From Streptomyces albidoflavus (GTDB lineage Bacteria > Actinomycetota > Actinomycetes > Streptomycetales > Streptomycetaceae), in the NCBI RefSeq assembly GCF_000719955.1, contig NZ_JOII01000006.1, forward strand, positions 186,001 through 250,000: a stretch of 64,000 nt of DNA, written 5' to 3'. Made by a program: the position numbers and the translations under genes. This document shows positions 36,184-44,603 of this stretch, in pieces. Position 1 is the stretch's first letter. Every line of letters starts with the position of its first letter. The notes below the pieces were generated by a model. That model ran no database searches and had not been told where the DNA came from. It saw only the letters and a program-made list of their open reading frames with translations.

Positions 36184-37743
36184 ATGACAGGTATGGCCGA
36201 CCACCCTCTCCCCGATTCCGCGCGTGCCGCGGGCCGCCGTACCCCTCCGACCTGGGCGGTTCTCCTCGCCGTCTGCGCCGGGCAGTTCCTCGTCGTGCTC
36301 GACGTCTCCGTCGTCAACGTCGCACTGCCCTCGATGCGCGAGGACCTGGCGCTGAGCGCCACGGGCCTCCAGTGGGTGGTCAACGCCTACTCCATCGCCT
36401 TCGCCGGGTTCATGCTCTTCGGCGGCCGGGCCGGGGACCTCTTCGGCCGCAAGCGGATGTTCCTCGTCGGCCTCGCCGTCTTCACCGCCGCCTCGCTGGC
36501 CGGGGGAGTGGCCCAGGAAGGCTGGCAACTCCTCGCCGCCCGCGCCGTCCAGGGTCTGGGCGCCGCCGTCCTCGCCCCGTCCACCCTGACGCTGCTCACC
36601 TCCGCCGTTCCCGAGGGGCCCGCCCGGGCCCGCGCCATCGGCACCTGGTCGGCGGTGGGTGCCGGCGGTGGCGCGGCCGGGGGCCTGGTCGGCGGGGTGC
36701 TCACCGACGGCCTGTCCTGGCGCTGGGTCCTCCTCATCAACGTCCCGATCGGCATCGCCGTGCTCGCCGCCGCGTCCCGCTGGCTCACCGAGAGCCGCGC
36801 CACCACCGGCCGCCGCCTCGACCTGCCCGGCGCCGTCCTCGTCACCGCCGGACTCGCCGTCCTCGCCTACGGCATCGCCGAGACCGAGGCCCAGGGCTGG
36901 GACGCCCCCGGCACCCTGGTCGCCCTCGCGGTCGCCGTCCTGCTGATCCTCGGCTTCCTGCTGGTCGAGGCCCGTTCGCGCGCCCCGCTGATGCCGCTGA
37001 AGCTCTTCCGCGTCCGCTCGGTCTCCGCCGCCAACGCCGTCATGATCATCAGCGGCGCGGCGATGATGGGCATGTGGTTCTTCATGACCCTGTACGCGCA
37101 GAACGTGCTCGGTTACTCCCCGCTCCTCGCCGGTCTGGCCCTGATCCCCAGCTCCCTCGCCGTCGTCTCCGGCGCCAAACTGGCGCCCGTGCTGATGCGC
37201 TCCCTGGGGGCCCGCCCGGTGGTCCTCCTCGGTACCGCCGTGGCCGCCGCCGGGTTCGGCTGGCAGTCGACGATGCGGGCGGACGGCACGTTCCTCGGTG
37301 ACATCCTGGGCCCCGGCATCGTCATGATGGCCGGCGCCGGCCTCGCCGGAACCCCGCTCGCCTCCCTCGCCGTCTCCGGCGCCGACCCGCGCGACGCCGG
37401 ACTGGTCTCCGGCCTCATCAACACCTCCCGCACCATGGGCGGCGCTTTGGGCCTGGCCATCCTCTCCACCGTCGCCGCCTCCGCCACGGCGGGCGCCGAC
37501 GCCCCCGAGGCCCTCACCGACGGCTACGCCCTCGCCTTCCGCACCGCCGCCGTCATGCTCGCCGGCGCCTTCGTCCTCGGCCTGCTCTGGCTTCCCCGCG
37601 AACGCCGCCGCACCTCCACGGCCCCCACCGCCTCGGGCCCGCCCTCCACGGACCACCCGGCCAAGGAGGACCCGCCCGGCATCAACCCCACGGCCGCCCG
37701 CGGGGACACCCCGGGAGCCGCGCCCCTCCGCCAGGAAGGCTGA
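36184..37743 (+). CDS. MFS efflux transporter, DHA2 family
   Basis: The 519-residue protein has about 14 membrane helices, with L-D-V-S-V-V-N-V-A-L-P-S-M (antiporter motif D1-like) and R-A-G-D-L-F-G-R-K-R. It exports a hydrophobic or cationic drug-like compound in exchange for protons; the substrate is unknown. A Pro/Thr-rich cytoplasmic tail ends the protein. Two ATG codons nine bases apart begin it. Neither has a strong ribosome site, so the first is given. It converges with the response regulator gene. Confidence 0.9.
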   Translation: MTGMADHPLPDSARAAGRRTPPTWAVLLAVCAGQFLVVLDVSVVNVALPSMREDLALSATGLQWVVNAYSIAFAGFMLFGGRAGDLFGRKRMFLVGLAVFTAASLAGGVAQEGWQLLAARAVQGLGAAVLAPSTLTLLTSAVPEGPARARAIGTWSAVGAGGGAAGGLVGGVLTDGLSWRWVLLINVPIGIAVLAAASRWLTESRATTGRRLDLPGAVLVTAGLAVLAYGIAETEAQGWDAPGTLVALAVAVLLILGFLLVEARSRAPLMPLKLFRVRSVSAANAVMIISGAAMMGMWFFMTLYAQNVLGYSPLLAGLALIPSSLAVVSGAKLAPVLMRSLGARPVVLLGTAVAAAGFGWQSTMRADGTFLGDILGPGIVMMAGAGLAGTPLASLAVSGADPRDAGLVSGLINTSRTMGGALGLAILSTVAASATAGADAPEALTDGYALAFRTAAVMLAGAFVLGLLWLPRERRRTSTAPTASGPPSTDHPAKEDPPGINPTAARGDTPGAAPLRQEG

Positions 37744-37831
37744 CCGGCCGGGGACCTCCCTCGTCTTCCTCCGCACCCGTCCGTGCGCCTGGTCCGGGGT
37801 GGCGTCCTGGCGGGAGCCACCCCGGCCGCCG

Positions 37832-38473
37832 TCAGAGCCACCCCTGGCGGCGGGCCTCCCGGACCGCCTCCATGCGGTTGCGGGTCGAGGTCTTGCCGAT
37901 CGCGGCGGAGAGGTAGTTGCGCACCGTCGACTCCGAGAGCCGCAGCCGCACCGCGATGTCCGCCACCGTCGCCCCGTCCGCCGAGGCGTTCAGGGCGTCC
38001 CGTTCGCGGCCCGTCAACGGATTGGGGCCGGCGCTCAACGCGGCCGCCGCCAGCGCCGGATCGATCACCGTCTCCCCGCGCAGCACCCGCCGCACCGCCT
38101 CGGCCAACTCCTCCACCGGCCCGTCCTTGACCACGAACCCGGCCGCCCCGGCATCCATCGCCCGGCGCAGATATCCCGGTCGCCCGAAGGTCGTCACCAT
38201 CACCACCCGGCACCCCGGCAGGTGATCCCGGAGTAACGCCGCCGCTTCCAGACCGCTCAGCCCCGGCATCTCGATGTCCAGCAGCGCCACGTCCGGGCGC
38301 TGGTCCAGGGCCGCGCTCACCACCTCGTCCCCGGACCCGACCTGGGCGACGACCTCCAAGTCCGGCTCCATCCCCAGAAGCAGGGCCAGCGCACCGCGCA
38401 TCATCCCCTGGTCCTCGGCGAGCAGCACCCGCACGGACTTCCCCAGCCCGCCCGCCCCCGTCGTCCCGTTCAC
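37832..38473 (-). CDS. LuxR/NarL-family response regulator
   Basis: The 213-residue protein has a receiver domain (phosphoacceptor Asp in A-L-L-D-I-E-M-P-G near 64; K in V-V-K-D near 116) and a C-terminal LuxR helix-turn-helix, L-T-G-R-E-R-D-A-L-N with D-I-A-V-R-L-R-L-S-E-S-T-V-R-N-Y. It pairs with the DesK-like kinase two genes upstream and is the last of the five-gene operon. Its GTG overlaps the VOC gene stop (GTGA). It probably controls the ABC pump encoded at the operon front. Confidence 0.92.
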   Translation of the reverse strand: MNGTTGAGGLGKSVRVLLAEDQGMMRGALALLLGMEPDLEVVAQVGSGDEVVSAALDQRPDVALLDIEMPGLSGLEAAALLRDHLPGCRVVMVTTFGRPGYLRRAMDAGAAGFVVKDGPVEELAEAVRRVLRGETVIDPALAAAALSAGPNPLTGRERDALNASADGATVADIAVRLRLSESTVRNYLSAAIGKTSTRNRMEAVREARRQGWL

Positions 38474-38976
38474 GAAGGCACCCCCGCCCCCGGACCGGCC
38501 CCGCCCACGGCCTCCGTGCCCTCCTCCACCGCCACCAGCTCCACCTCGAACCCCTCCCCGTTCTCCAGATACGCGGCCCGGTGCCCCGGCCCGCCGGCGA
38601 AGGGGTGCCGGTCGGTGAAGAGCAGCCGCCACCCCCGCTCCAGGGCCTCCGCCGTCACCTTCTCCCACTCCTGCTCACCCGCGACATGGAACGCCAGATG
38701 GTTCACTCCCTGCCGCCGCCGGTCGTACGCCCCGCCCCGGACCGCCGGAGAAGCCTCCACGACCAGATAGGTCCCACCCAGCCGCCAGCTCCGCCCGCAC
38801 TCCCAGCGCTGGTACGGAACCCAGCCCAGCCGCTCCAGCAGCCATCCCCAGGACGCCACCGCCGCCTCCAGGTCCCGGACCCACACCTCCACGTGGTGCA
38901 GCGTGCCGCCGACGCCGCCCGGGATGTCCCGGGAGCCCGCGGGCGCCGAACCCCTCGCCCCATTGCCCGCGTTCAC
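38470..38976 (-). CDS. VOC (glyoxalase/bleomycin resistance-like) superfamily protein
   Basis: The 168-residue cytoplasmic protein has two beta-alpha-beta repeats with G-T-L-H-H-V-E-V-W-V-R-D-L near 25 and N-H-L-A-F-H-V near 94. It also has E-N-G-E-G-F-E-V-E-L-V near the end, giving candidate metal ligands His, His and Glu. Such proteins bind or modify small molecules, including antibiotics. It lies between the kinase and the regulator and overlaps both by GTGA, so all three are made together. Its role in sensing or resistance is inferred from position. Confidence 0.83.
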   Translation of the reverse strand: MNAGNGARGSAPAGSRDIPGGVGGTLHHVEVWVRDLEAAVASWGWLLERLGWVPYQRWECGRSWRLGGTYLVVEASPAVRGGAYDRRRQGVNHLAFHVAGEQEWEKVTAEALERGWRLLFTDRHPFAGGPGHRAAYLENGEGFEVELVAVEEGTEAVGGAGPGAGVPS

Positions 38977-40211
38977 GACCCCACCACCGTCCGCCCTTCC
39001 GTCTCCCCGGTACCTCGGTCCCCTTCTTCTCCCGGCCCGGCGGACGCGGTGTACTCGGCGTACTCCATGAACATCGGCAGTTCGGCCCGGACGGAGAAGC
39101 CGCGCCCCTCCGGCCCCGGCCCGGTCCGCAACCGTCCGCCCGCCGATCCGATCCGCTCGGCCAGTCCCGCCAGGCCGCTTCCCGGGGCGTCGCCCGGCTC
39201 CTGCCGGCCCCGGCCGTCGTCGGTGACGTCCAGCCGGGTCGTGCCCTCGGGGTCCGCCGACACCGTGAACCGGCAGCGCGAAGCGCCGCTGTGCCGCACC
39301 ACGTTGGTCGCCGCCTCCCGGACCACCCAGCACAGCAGGGCCTCCACCCGGAGCGGGAGCGGCGGTCCCTCCCGGCTGACCTCCATCGCGACCCCGGCCG
39401 CCGCCAGCAGACTGCGCGCACGGTCCAGTTCTGCGCCCAGGCTCTCCTCCCGGTACCCGGAGACGGCCTCCCGCACCTCGGTCAGGGCGTGCCGCCCGAC
39501 CTCCTCGATGTCGAGCATCTGCGCACCCGCCGCCTCCGGGTCGTGCGGTGCCAGCCGCCGGGCCGCCTCGGCCTTGACGACGACCACGGAGAGGGTGTGG
39601 CCCAGCAGATCGTGCAGGTCGCGGGAGAACCGCAGCCGCTCCCGCTCGACCGCCGTCCGCGCCAGCTCCTGGCGGGTCCGCTGCAGCTCCACCACCATCC
39701 GGGACAGGCTCAGGAGCGTCGCCGTCACCAGCCCCGAGAGGTACGTCCCGTACCCGATCGACACGGCGTTCCACAGGTTCCCCTCCCAGGCCGCTATCGC
39801 GGCGCCCGACCCGCTGAGCACCGCCAGCACCACGGCCAGCCGGCGCCCCCGCAGCACGGTGCCGCAGGCCAGGGAGAGCAGCGGGATGAACATCAGCCAG
39901 CTGCCGCCGTAGGTGACGGCCACCAGGTAGGTGGCGGCCGTCATCGCGCCGAGGAGCCAGAGGGTCGACGGGCTGGAGCGCTTCAGCTCGTCGAAGGCGC
40001 GGAAGACGACCGCTATGTACAGGGTGTTGAAGACCAGCAGGTGCAGCCCGCCCAGCCACGGGTTGGGTGTCCCGCCCTGCACCAGGTGGGACAGGGCTCC
40101 CGCGCCCAGGATCAGCCAGGGCAGGAAGGTGTACCCCCGGTGCCGTCGCGGCCGCAGCCTCGCCGGCAGCGGCCTCCTCGCCTCGCAGCCGTCCGCCTCG
40201 TCCGTCCGCAT
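38973..40211 (-). CDS. Sensor histidine kinase, HisKA_3 (NarL/DesK-type)
   Basis: The 412-residue protein has an N-terminal membrane region of five or six helices (about 25-165). A dimerisation/phosphoacceptor domain follows with R-D-L-H-D-L-L-G-H (His at about 205), then the HATPase part with V-V-R-E-A-A-T-N-V-V-R-H-S-G-A and D-D-G-R-G. It lacks an extracellular sensing domain, so signal detection is likely in the membrane, as for bacitracin-type detectors. The Glu/Gly-rich tail is unusual. The start at ATG 40211 has GGAGGGGG upstream. Confidence 0.9.
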   Translation of the reverse strand: MRTDEADGCEARRPLPARLRPRRHRGYTFLPWLILGAGALSHLVQGGTPNPWLGGLHLLVFNTLYIAVVFRAFDELKRSSPSTLWLLGAMTAATYLVAVTYGGSWLMFIPLLSLACGTVLRGRRLAVVLAVLSGSGAAIAAWEGNLWNAVSIGYGTYLSGLVTATLLSLSRMVVELQRTRQELARTAVERERLRFSRDLHDLLGHTLSVVVVKAEAARRLAPHDPEAAGAQMLDIEEVGRHALTEVREAVSGYREESLGAELDRARSLLAAAGVAMEVSREGPPLPLRVEALLCWVVREAATNVVRHSGASRCRFTVSADPEGTTRLDVTDDGRGRQEPGDAPGSGLAGLAERIGSAGGRLRTGPGPEGRGFSVRAELPMFMEYAEYTASAGPGEEGDRGTGETEGRTVVGS

Positions 40212-40255
40212 CGCAACCCCCTCCACTCGCCTCGCCATGCCCCCGCCCGCCCCCG

Positions 40256-40981
40256 TCAGACGGCGCGTGCCGACCGACCGTACGAGGCCACGGCGTACGT
40301 GCCGAACACCACCGCCCAGCCCGGCAGGACGGCGAGCGCCCAGCCGTCCGTCGGGATGCCGAGCACCGCGCGGCCCAGCGCGGCGAACGGCGAGGCCGGG
40401 GTGTACGCGGCGACCGGACTCAGCCAGGCGGGAAGAGCCTCGGCGGGGAACCAGAGGCCGCCCACCACCGAGAGTCCCAGCACGGTGACCATGTTGACGA
40501 CACCGGTCGCCTGGGCGGTCAGGCGGTAGCCGTTGCCCAGTCCCAGCAGGGTGAACGGCAGCGAGCCCAGCCACAACTGGCCCGCCAGCGCCGCCCATTG
40601 CCACAGTGCCAGCCGCACGCCGTTGACGAGGGCGCCGGCCGCGAGGACCGCCGCCACTGCGGGCAGCACCGTCACCGCGCCGCTCGCCGCCCGCGCCACC
40701 ACCGCCCCGGCCGGCGGGAGCGCGGTGACCCGCAACTGCCGCAGCCACCCCGACGAACGGTCCGAGGCCACGCCCGTCCCCGTCGACACGGCCGCGCCGA
40801 GCGCCGCGTACGCCGCCATCCCCACCATCGCGACCGCGCGCCACTCGGCGTCCACCTGGCCGAGGTTGGTGAAGAGGAGGTACATCAGTACCGGCATGGC
40901 CACGGTGAAGACCAGGAACGAGGGGTCCCGCAGTGTCCGCCGGACCTCCAGGGCGAGGTACGGGCCGAGTGCGCGCATCAT
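40256..40981 (-). CDS. ABC-2 type transporter permease
   Basis: The 241-residue membrane protein has six helices with the ABC-2 permease pattern (Y-L-A-L-E-V-R-R-T-L-R-D-P near the N-terminus, then the P-A-E-A-L-P-A-W-L-S-P helix region). It exports a drug or lipid-like substrate together with the ATPase, whose stop it overlaps by ATGA. The kinase gene follows 44 bases further on. The operon resembles BceAB- or DrrAB-type two-component controlled pumps, though the permease is short and DrrB-like. Confidence 0.9.
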   Translation of the reverse strand: MMRALGPYLALEVRRTLRDPSFLVFTVAMPVLMYLLFTNLGQVDAEWRAVAMVGMAAYAALGAAVSTGTGVASDRSSGWLRQLRVTALPPAGAVVARAASGAVTVLPAVAAVLAAGALVNGVRLALWQWAALAGQLWLGSLPFTLLGLGNGYRLTAQATGVVNMVTVLGLSVVGGLWFPAEALPAWLSPVAAYTPASPFAALGRAVLGIPTDGWALAVLPGWAVVFGTYAVASYGRSARAV

Positions 40982-41964
40982 CGGGTCTCTCCTTCCGGGC
41001 CGGTCTTCGCCGAGGTCAGGTCGAGGAAGGCGTCCTCCAGCCGTGCCGGGGACACCTCCAGTCCGCGTACGGCCCCGGCGGCCGCCAGGGCCCGGACGGT
41101 GGCGTCGGAGTCGGCCGAACGCAGGCGCAGCCGGTCGCCGTGGACGGTCACGCTCAGCACTCCGGGCAGCTCGGCCCAGCGCTGCGGGTCCGTGCCGTCC
41201 AGGTCGAGGGAGACGAGCCGGACCCCGACCGAGCGCTTGATGTGGGCGCCGCTGCCGTCGGCGACGATCCGGCCCCGGTCGATGACGACGATCCGGTCGG
41301 CGTTGTCGTCGGCCTCCTCGATGTAGTGGGTGGAGAACAGCACGGTCCGGCCCCGGTCGGCGAAGGCGCGCAGCGACTCCCAGAAGGACCGGCGCGCCGC
41401 CGCGTCCAGCGCCGCCGTCGGCTCGTCGAGGACCAGCAGCCGGGGATCACCCACCACCGCCAGCGCGAACCGCACCCGCTGCTGCTGGCCGCCGGAGAGC
41501 CGGTCGACGCGGCGCGCGCCCAGCTCCGCGACGCCCGCCAGCTCCATCGCCGCCCCGGCCGCCATCGGCCGGGGCGCCGCGGCGGCGGCCATCGCGACCA
41601 CCTCCCGCACCGTCACCCGTGACACCCCGCCGGCGTCCTGGAGCATCGCTCCGACCAGCCCGTCCCGCATCGCACGCCCGGGCGCGCGGCCGAAGACCCG
41701 CACCGCTCCCGAGTCCGGCCGGTCCAGCCCCAGCAGGAGCGAGAGCGTGGTCGACTTGCCCGCGCCGTTCCTCCCCAGCAGCGCCACCGGTCTTCCCGGT
41801 GGCAGCTCCAGGTCCAGACCGTCGACCGCCGTCACCTTCCCGAACCGCCGCACGACCGCGCTGAACCGCACCGCGACCGGCGGCCCCGCCGCTCCCACGC
41901 CGGACGTGTCCCTGCCGGAATCGTGGGCCGTCGGCGCGACTTCCTTCACATGCTGTCCCGTCAT
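40978..41964 (-). CDS. ABC transporter ATP-binding protein (DrrA-like)
   Basis: The 328-residue protein has Walker A G-R-N-G-A-G-K-S-T near 66, signature L-S-G-G-Q-Q-Q-R, Walker B L-L-V-L-D-E-P-T-A-A-L-D and the H-loop S-T-H-Y. A C-terminal extension of about 90 residues with L-E-V-S-P-A-R-L-E-D-A-F-L is typical of antibiotic exporters of the DrrA kind. It is first in the operon. The N-terminal 25 residues are disordered, and the ATG at 41964 is the only good start. Confidence 0.92.
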   Translation of the reverse strand: MTGQHVKEVAPTAHDSGRDTSGVGAAGPPVAVRFSAVVRRFGKVTAVDGLDLELPPGRPVALLGRNGAGKSTTLSLLLGLDRPDSGAVRVFGRAPGRAMRDGLVGAMLQDAGGVSRVTVREVVAMAAAAAPRPMAAGAAMELAGVAELGARRVDRLSGGQQQRVRFALAVVGDPRLLVLDEPTAALDAAARRSFWESLRAFADRGRTVLFSTHYIEEADDNADRIVVIDRGRIVADGSGAHIKRSVGVRLVSLDLDGTDPQRWAELPGVLSVTVHGDRLRLRSADSDATVRALAAAGAVRGLEVSPARLEDAFLDLTSAKTGPEGETR

Positions 41965-42085
41965 GCTCCGAAGCTACGAGCGCGGCCACCCCCGTCGGCA
42001 GAGGCGCTTGTACGGACTCCGGCAGGACAAATGTCACCGACGGCCGCCCGCCTTCCCGGTGGAGGGAACCGCCCCCGGACAGACG

Positions 42086-42118
42086 GAAGTGCCCCGGCCG
42101 GATGGGCCGGGGCACTTC
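42086..42118 (-). terminator. Terminator of the 54-residue protein gene
   Basis: A perfect 14-bp stem (42086-42099 with 42105-42118) has a five-base loop. It begins 35 bases after the small gene's stop on the minus strand, which supports that gene being transcribed. Confidence 0.82.
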
Positions 42119-42152
42119 ACGTACGTGTCCGCGAGGACGTCCTCGGGCGGGC

Positions 42153-42317
42153 TCAGGCCGCCTCGGCCTCCTGGCTCGCGGACGGCTTGCGGTGACGGCC
42201 CTGCGGGGCCGCTCCCTCGTCGTTCCCTGCGGCCGGACCACGGTGCTTTCCGGCGCCCGGTGCGGGCTCCTGGGCGTGCGGTGGCGTGGCCTCGTGCTCC
42301 GTGCTGGTCCTGGTCAT
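42153..42317 (-). CDS. Small hydrophilic protein of 54 residues
   Basis: On the minus strand, ATG at 42317 preceded by GGGGTGAG opens a 54-residue frame ending at 42153. The product is polar, with H-E-A-T-P-P-H-A and two K/R-H-R repeats (G-K-H-R-G near 24 and G-R-H-R-K-P near 41), and an acidic/alanine tail. No membrane segment or cysteine is present, and I do not recognise a family. Its own terminator and the 46-base gap to the larger gene upstream favour a real gene, and its short length would hide it from ordinary gene calls. Confidence 0.6.
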   Translation of the reverse strand: MTRTSTEHEATPPHAQEPAPGAGKHRGPAAGNDEGAAPQGRHRKPSASQEAEAA

Positions 42318-42363
42318 GGACAACTCACCCCGTAACGCGGTTGATCTTTACAGCCGGGCGAGT

Positions 42364-43560
42364 TTAACCAACTACCGCACGCCCCGTCAGCGGAGCTTCC
42401 CGCAGGGGTACCGGGCGCGCCGCCGGAGGAGATTCCGCTTCCGGCTCCTCGGGTGCGAGATCTTCCACAGGTTCCGAGGCCGAGGCGGGGAAAGGAACAT
42501 CGGCCACGCCGCACGGCACGTTCCGGGTGGCGTACGGAAGTCGCAGGACGCCCGCGCGTGTCCAGCGGCCCGCGCCGGCCAGCCACCCCTCCGGCGGCGT
42601 CAGACCCACCACGTGCCGGCTGGTCGGGCGCCACAGGCCGATACCGGTTCCGCCCGGCCCGTCCATCCGCAGCGCGACCGCGCACGCCTCCGGGGTGAGG
42701 AGCTGCCCCGGCTGGACCGCGAACGGCGTCAGCAGCAGGTCGGGGGCGCGCAGACAGCGGGGGAAGCGCACCGGCAGCATGCTGCCGAGCACCCCCCAGC
42801 CGATCCTGTCCTCGCCCGCCGCGTCGGAGCGGACCAGCAGCAGCCCGCTCTCCGGATCGGCCAGCAGCAGCCGGTCGTTGCTGCGCTCGGCGATCTGGAG
42901 CAGGGGAGTCGTTTCTCCACCCCGGTCCAGGTCCACCACCACGGTCTTCGTCACCCCGTCCCGCTCCTGGTCCAGCGCCAGCAGCCGCCCCGAGGTGTCC
43001 AGCCACGCCCCGCCCGCGCAGAACCCGGGCACCTCCGCCACGTGCTCCGGGCCGAAGGCGCCCCCCGCCACCCGCCACACCGCGGTGCTCGCCTCGCCGG
43101 GAGCCAGCGCGTAGGCCGTGGCCCCGTCCGGCGCCGCGGGGAGCAGCGACAGCGCGTCGCACTCCACCGAGCCGAGCGGGCGCTCCCCGGTCTGCCGCCC
43201 GGTCGCGGGTCCGGTCGCCGGGCCCGTCGGGTAGAGCAGCGAGAACGTGTGCAGGCCCGCCGGGGTCCGGTGGATCAGTACCTGCCCGTCGGCCAGCGGC
43301 AGCACCTCCGTGCCCGGTTCCTCCGGCTGGTTCCCGGCGAGCGCGACGGCGTACGGCTCCGGGCCGAACGTCCAGCGCTCCGGGTACCAGGAGGGTCCCT
43401 CCCTGGTCAGCCGCGCCGCGTACGAGCCGTCGGCGGCGAACACGCACCCGGCCGGGACCGCGTCGGCCCCCACCCGTACCGCCGTCCCCGCCCCTGCCGT
43501 GGCACCGCTCTCCCCGGTATCAGGGGGAGCACTGTCGATGGCACAAACACCCGTAGTCAT
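42364..43560 (-). CDS. Hypothetical protein with repeated beta-strand (propeller-like) pattern
   Basis: The 398-residue protein has no signal peptide or membrane helix. Repeating strands with W-R, L-L-A-L-D-Q-E-R, L-L-L-A-D-P-E and D-T-S-G-R-L-L segments suggest a beta-propeller like WD40 or six-bladed folds, but no clear repeat motif (GH-WD) is seen. Several Cys are spread through the chain. The C-terminus is Pro/Glu-rich. It lies upstream of the 54-residue gene on the same strand and diverges from Nif3. I do not recognise a family; function is unknown. Confidence 0.6.
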   Translation of the reverse strand: MTTGVCAIDSAPPDTGESGATAGAGTAVRVGADAVPAGCVFAADGSYAARLTREGPSWYPERWTFGPEPYAVALAGNQPEEPGTEVLPLADGQVLIHRTPAGLHTFSLLYPTGPATGPATGRQTGERPLGSVECDALSLLPAAPDGATAYALAPGEASTAVWRVAGGAFGPEHVAEVPGFCAGGAWLDTSGRLLALDQERDGVTKTVVVDLDRGGETTPLLQIAERSNDRLLLADPESGLLLVRSDAAGEDRIGWGVLGSMLPVRFPRCLRAPDLLLTPFAVQPGQLLTPEACAVALRMDGPGGTGIGLWRPTSRHVVGLTPPEGWLAGAGRWTRAGVLRLPYATRNVPCGVADVPFPASASEPVEDLAPEEPEAESPPAARPVPLREAPLTGRAVVG

Positions 43561-43736
43561 CGGGCCGTCACCTCCGGCGACGAAGCTAGTGACCCCGTGC
43601 GCCCCGAGGGCACCGTTTATCTCCCCGATTCACCCCAAAGAGTGGCCGCATCCCGGGCGGCCGCCGACAGCCGGCGGAGAGGGGGGAGTCCCACCGGCAG
43701 CCGAGGCGCCCCCTGTCCCCAGGTAGCCTTGGGCCC

Positions 43737-44603
43737 GTGCCCCGCCTCTCAGAAGTCCTCACCGCCCTGGACGCCCTCTGGCCCCGTTCCCTGGCCGAGC
43801 AGTGGGACGCGGTCGGCACGGTCTGCGGAGACCCGGACGCCGGGATCAGCCGCGTCCTCTTCGCCGTCGACCCCGTGCAGGAGGTCGCCGACGAGGCGAT
43901 CCGCACCGGCGCCGACCTTCTCGTCACCCACCACCCCCTGTACCTGCGGGGCACCACCACGGTGGCCGCCGACACCTTCAAGGGCCGCGTCGTCCACAGC
44001 CTGATCAAGAACGACGTCGCCCTGCACGTCGCCCACACCAACGCCGACCGCGCCGACCCCGGCGTCTCGGACGCCCTCGCGGGCGCGCTCGGCCTGCGCG
44101 TGGTGGGCGCCCTGGTCCCCGATCCGGCGGACCCGCACGGCCGCCGCGGCCTCGGCCGGATCTGCGAACCGGCTCACCCCATGACCCTGGCGGAGTTCAC
44201 GGCGCTGGCCGCCGAGCGCCTGCCCGCCACCGCGCAGGGCATCCGCGCCACCGGCGACCCCGAGGCCCCGCTCACCCGGATCGCGGTGAGCGGCGGCTCC
44301 GGCGACGGCCTCTTCGACGACGTCCGGGCCGCCGGTGTGGACGCCTTCCTCACCGCCGACCTGCGCCACCACCCCGCCTCCGAGGCCGCTCAGCGGCCCG
44401 GCGCCCCCGCGCTGATCGACGCGGCGCACTGGGCCACCGAATGGCCCTGGTGCGAACTGGCCGCCACCCAGCTCGACGCGGTCTCCGAACGCCACGGCTG
44501 GGGCCTGCGGACCTTCGTCTCGGCGACGGTCACCGACCCCTGGACCGCCCACGCGGCGTCCGCGCCCTCTGTCACCCACGAATCCTCTGGAGCCCCCAAC
44601 TGA
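43737..44603 (+). CDS. Nif3-like dinuclear metal-center protein
   Basis: The 288-residue protein belongs to the Nif3/YbgI family, which forms hexameric toroids. Metal ligands are visible: H-H-P-L-Y-L near 63, A-H-T-N-A-D-R near 101, and A-A-H-W-A-T-E-W-P near 226. It is sometimes named GTP cyclohydrolase I type 2, but that activity is not established for most members. It starts a three-gene operon with the zinc-ribbon and RNase HI/phosphatase genes, overlapping the second by four bases (CTGA). Confidence 0.92.
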   Translation: MPRLSEVLTALDALWPRSLAEQWDAVGTVCGDPDAGISRVLFAVDPVQEVADEAIRTGADLLVTHHPLYLRGTTTVAADTFKGRVVHSLIKNDVALHVAHTNADRADPGVSDALAGALGLRVVGALVPDPADPHGRRGLGRICEPAHPMTLAEFTALAAERLPATAQGIRATGDPEAPLTRIAVSGGSGDGLFDDVRAAGVDAFLTADLRHHPASEAAQRPGAPALIDAAHWATEWPWCELAATQLDAVSERHGWGLRTFVSATVTDPWTAHAASAPSVTHESSGAPN

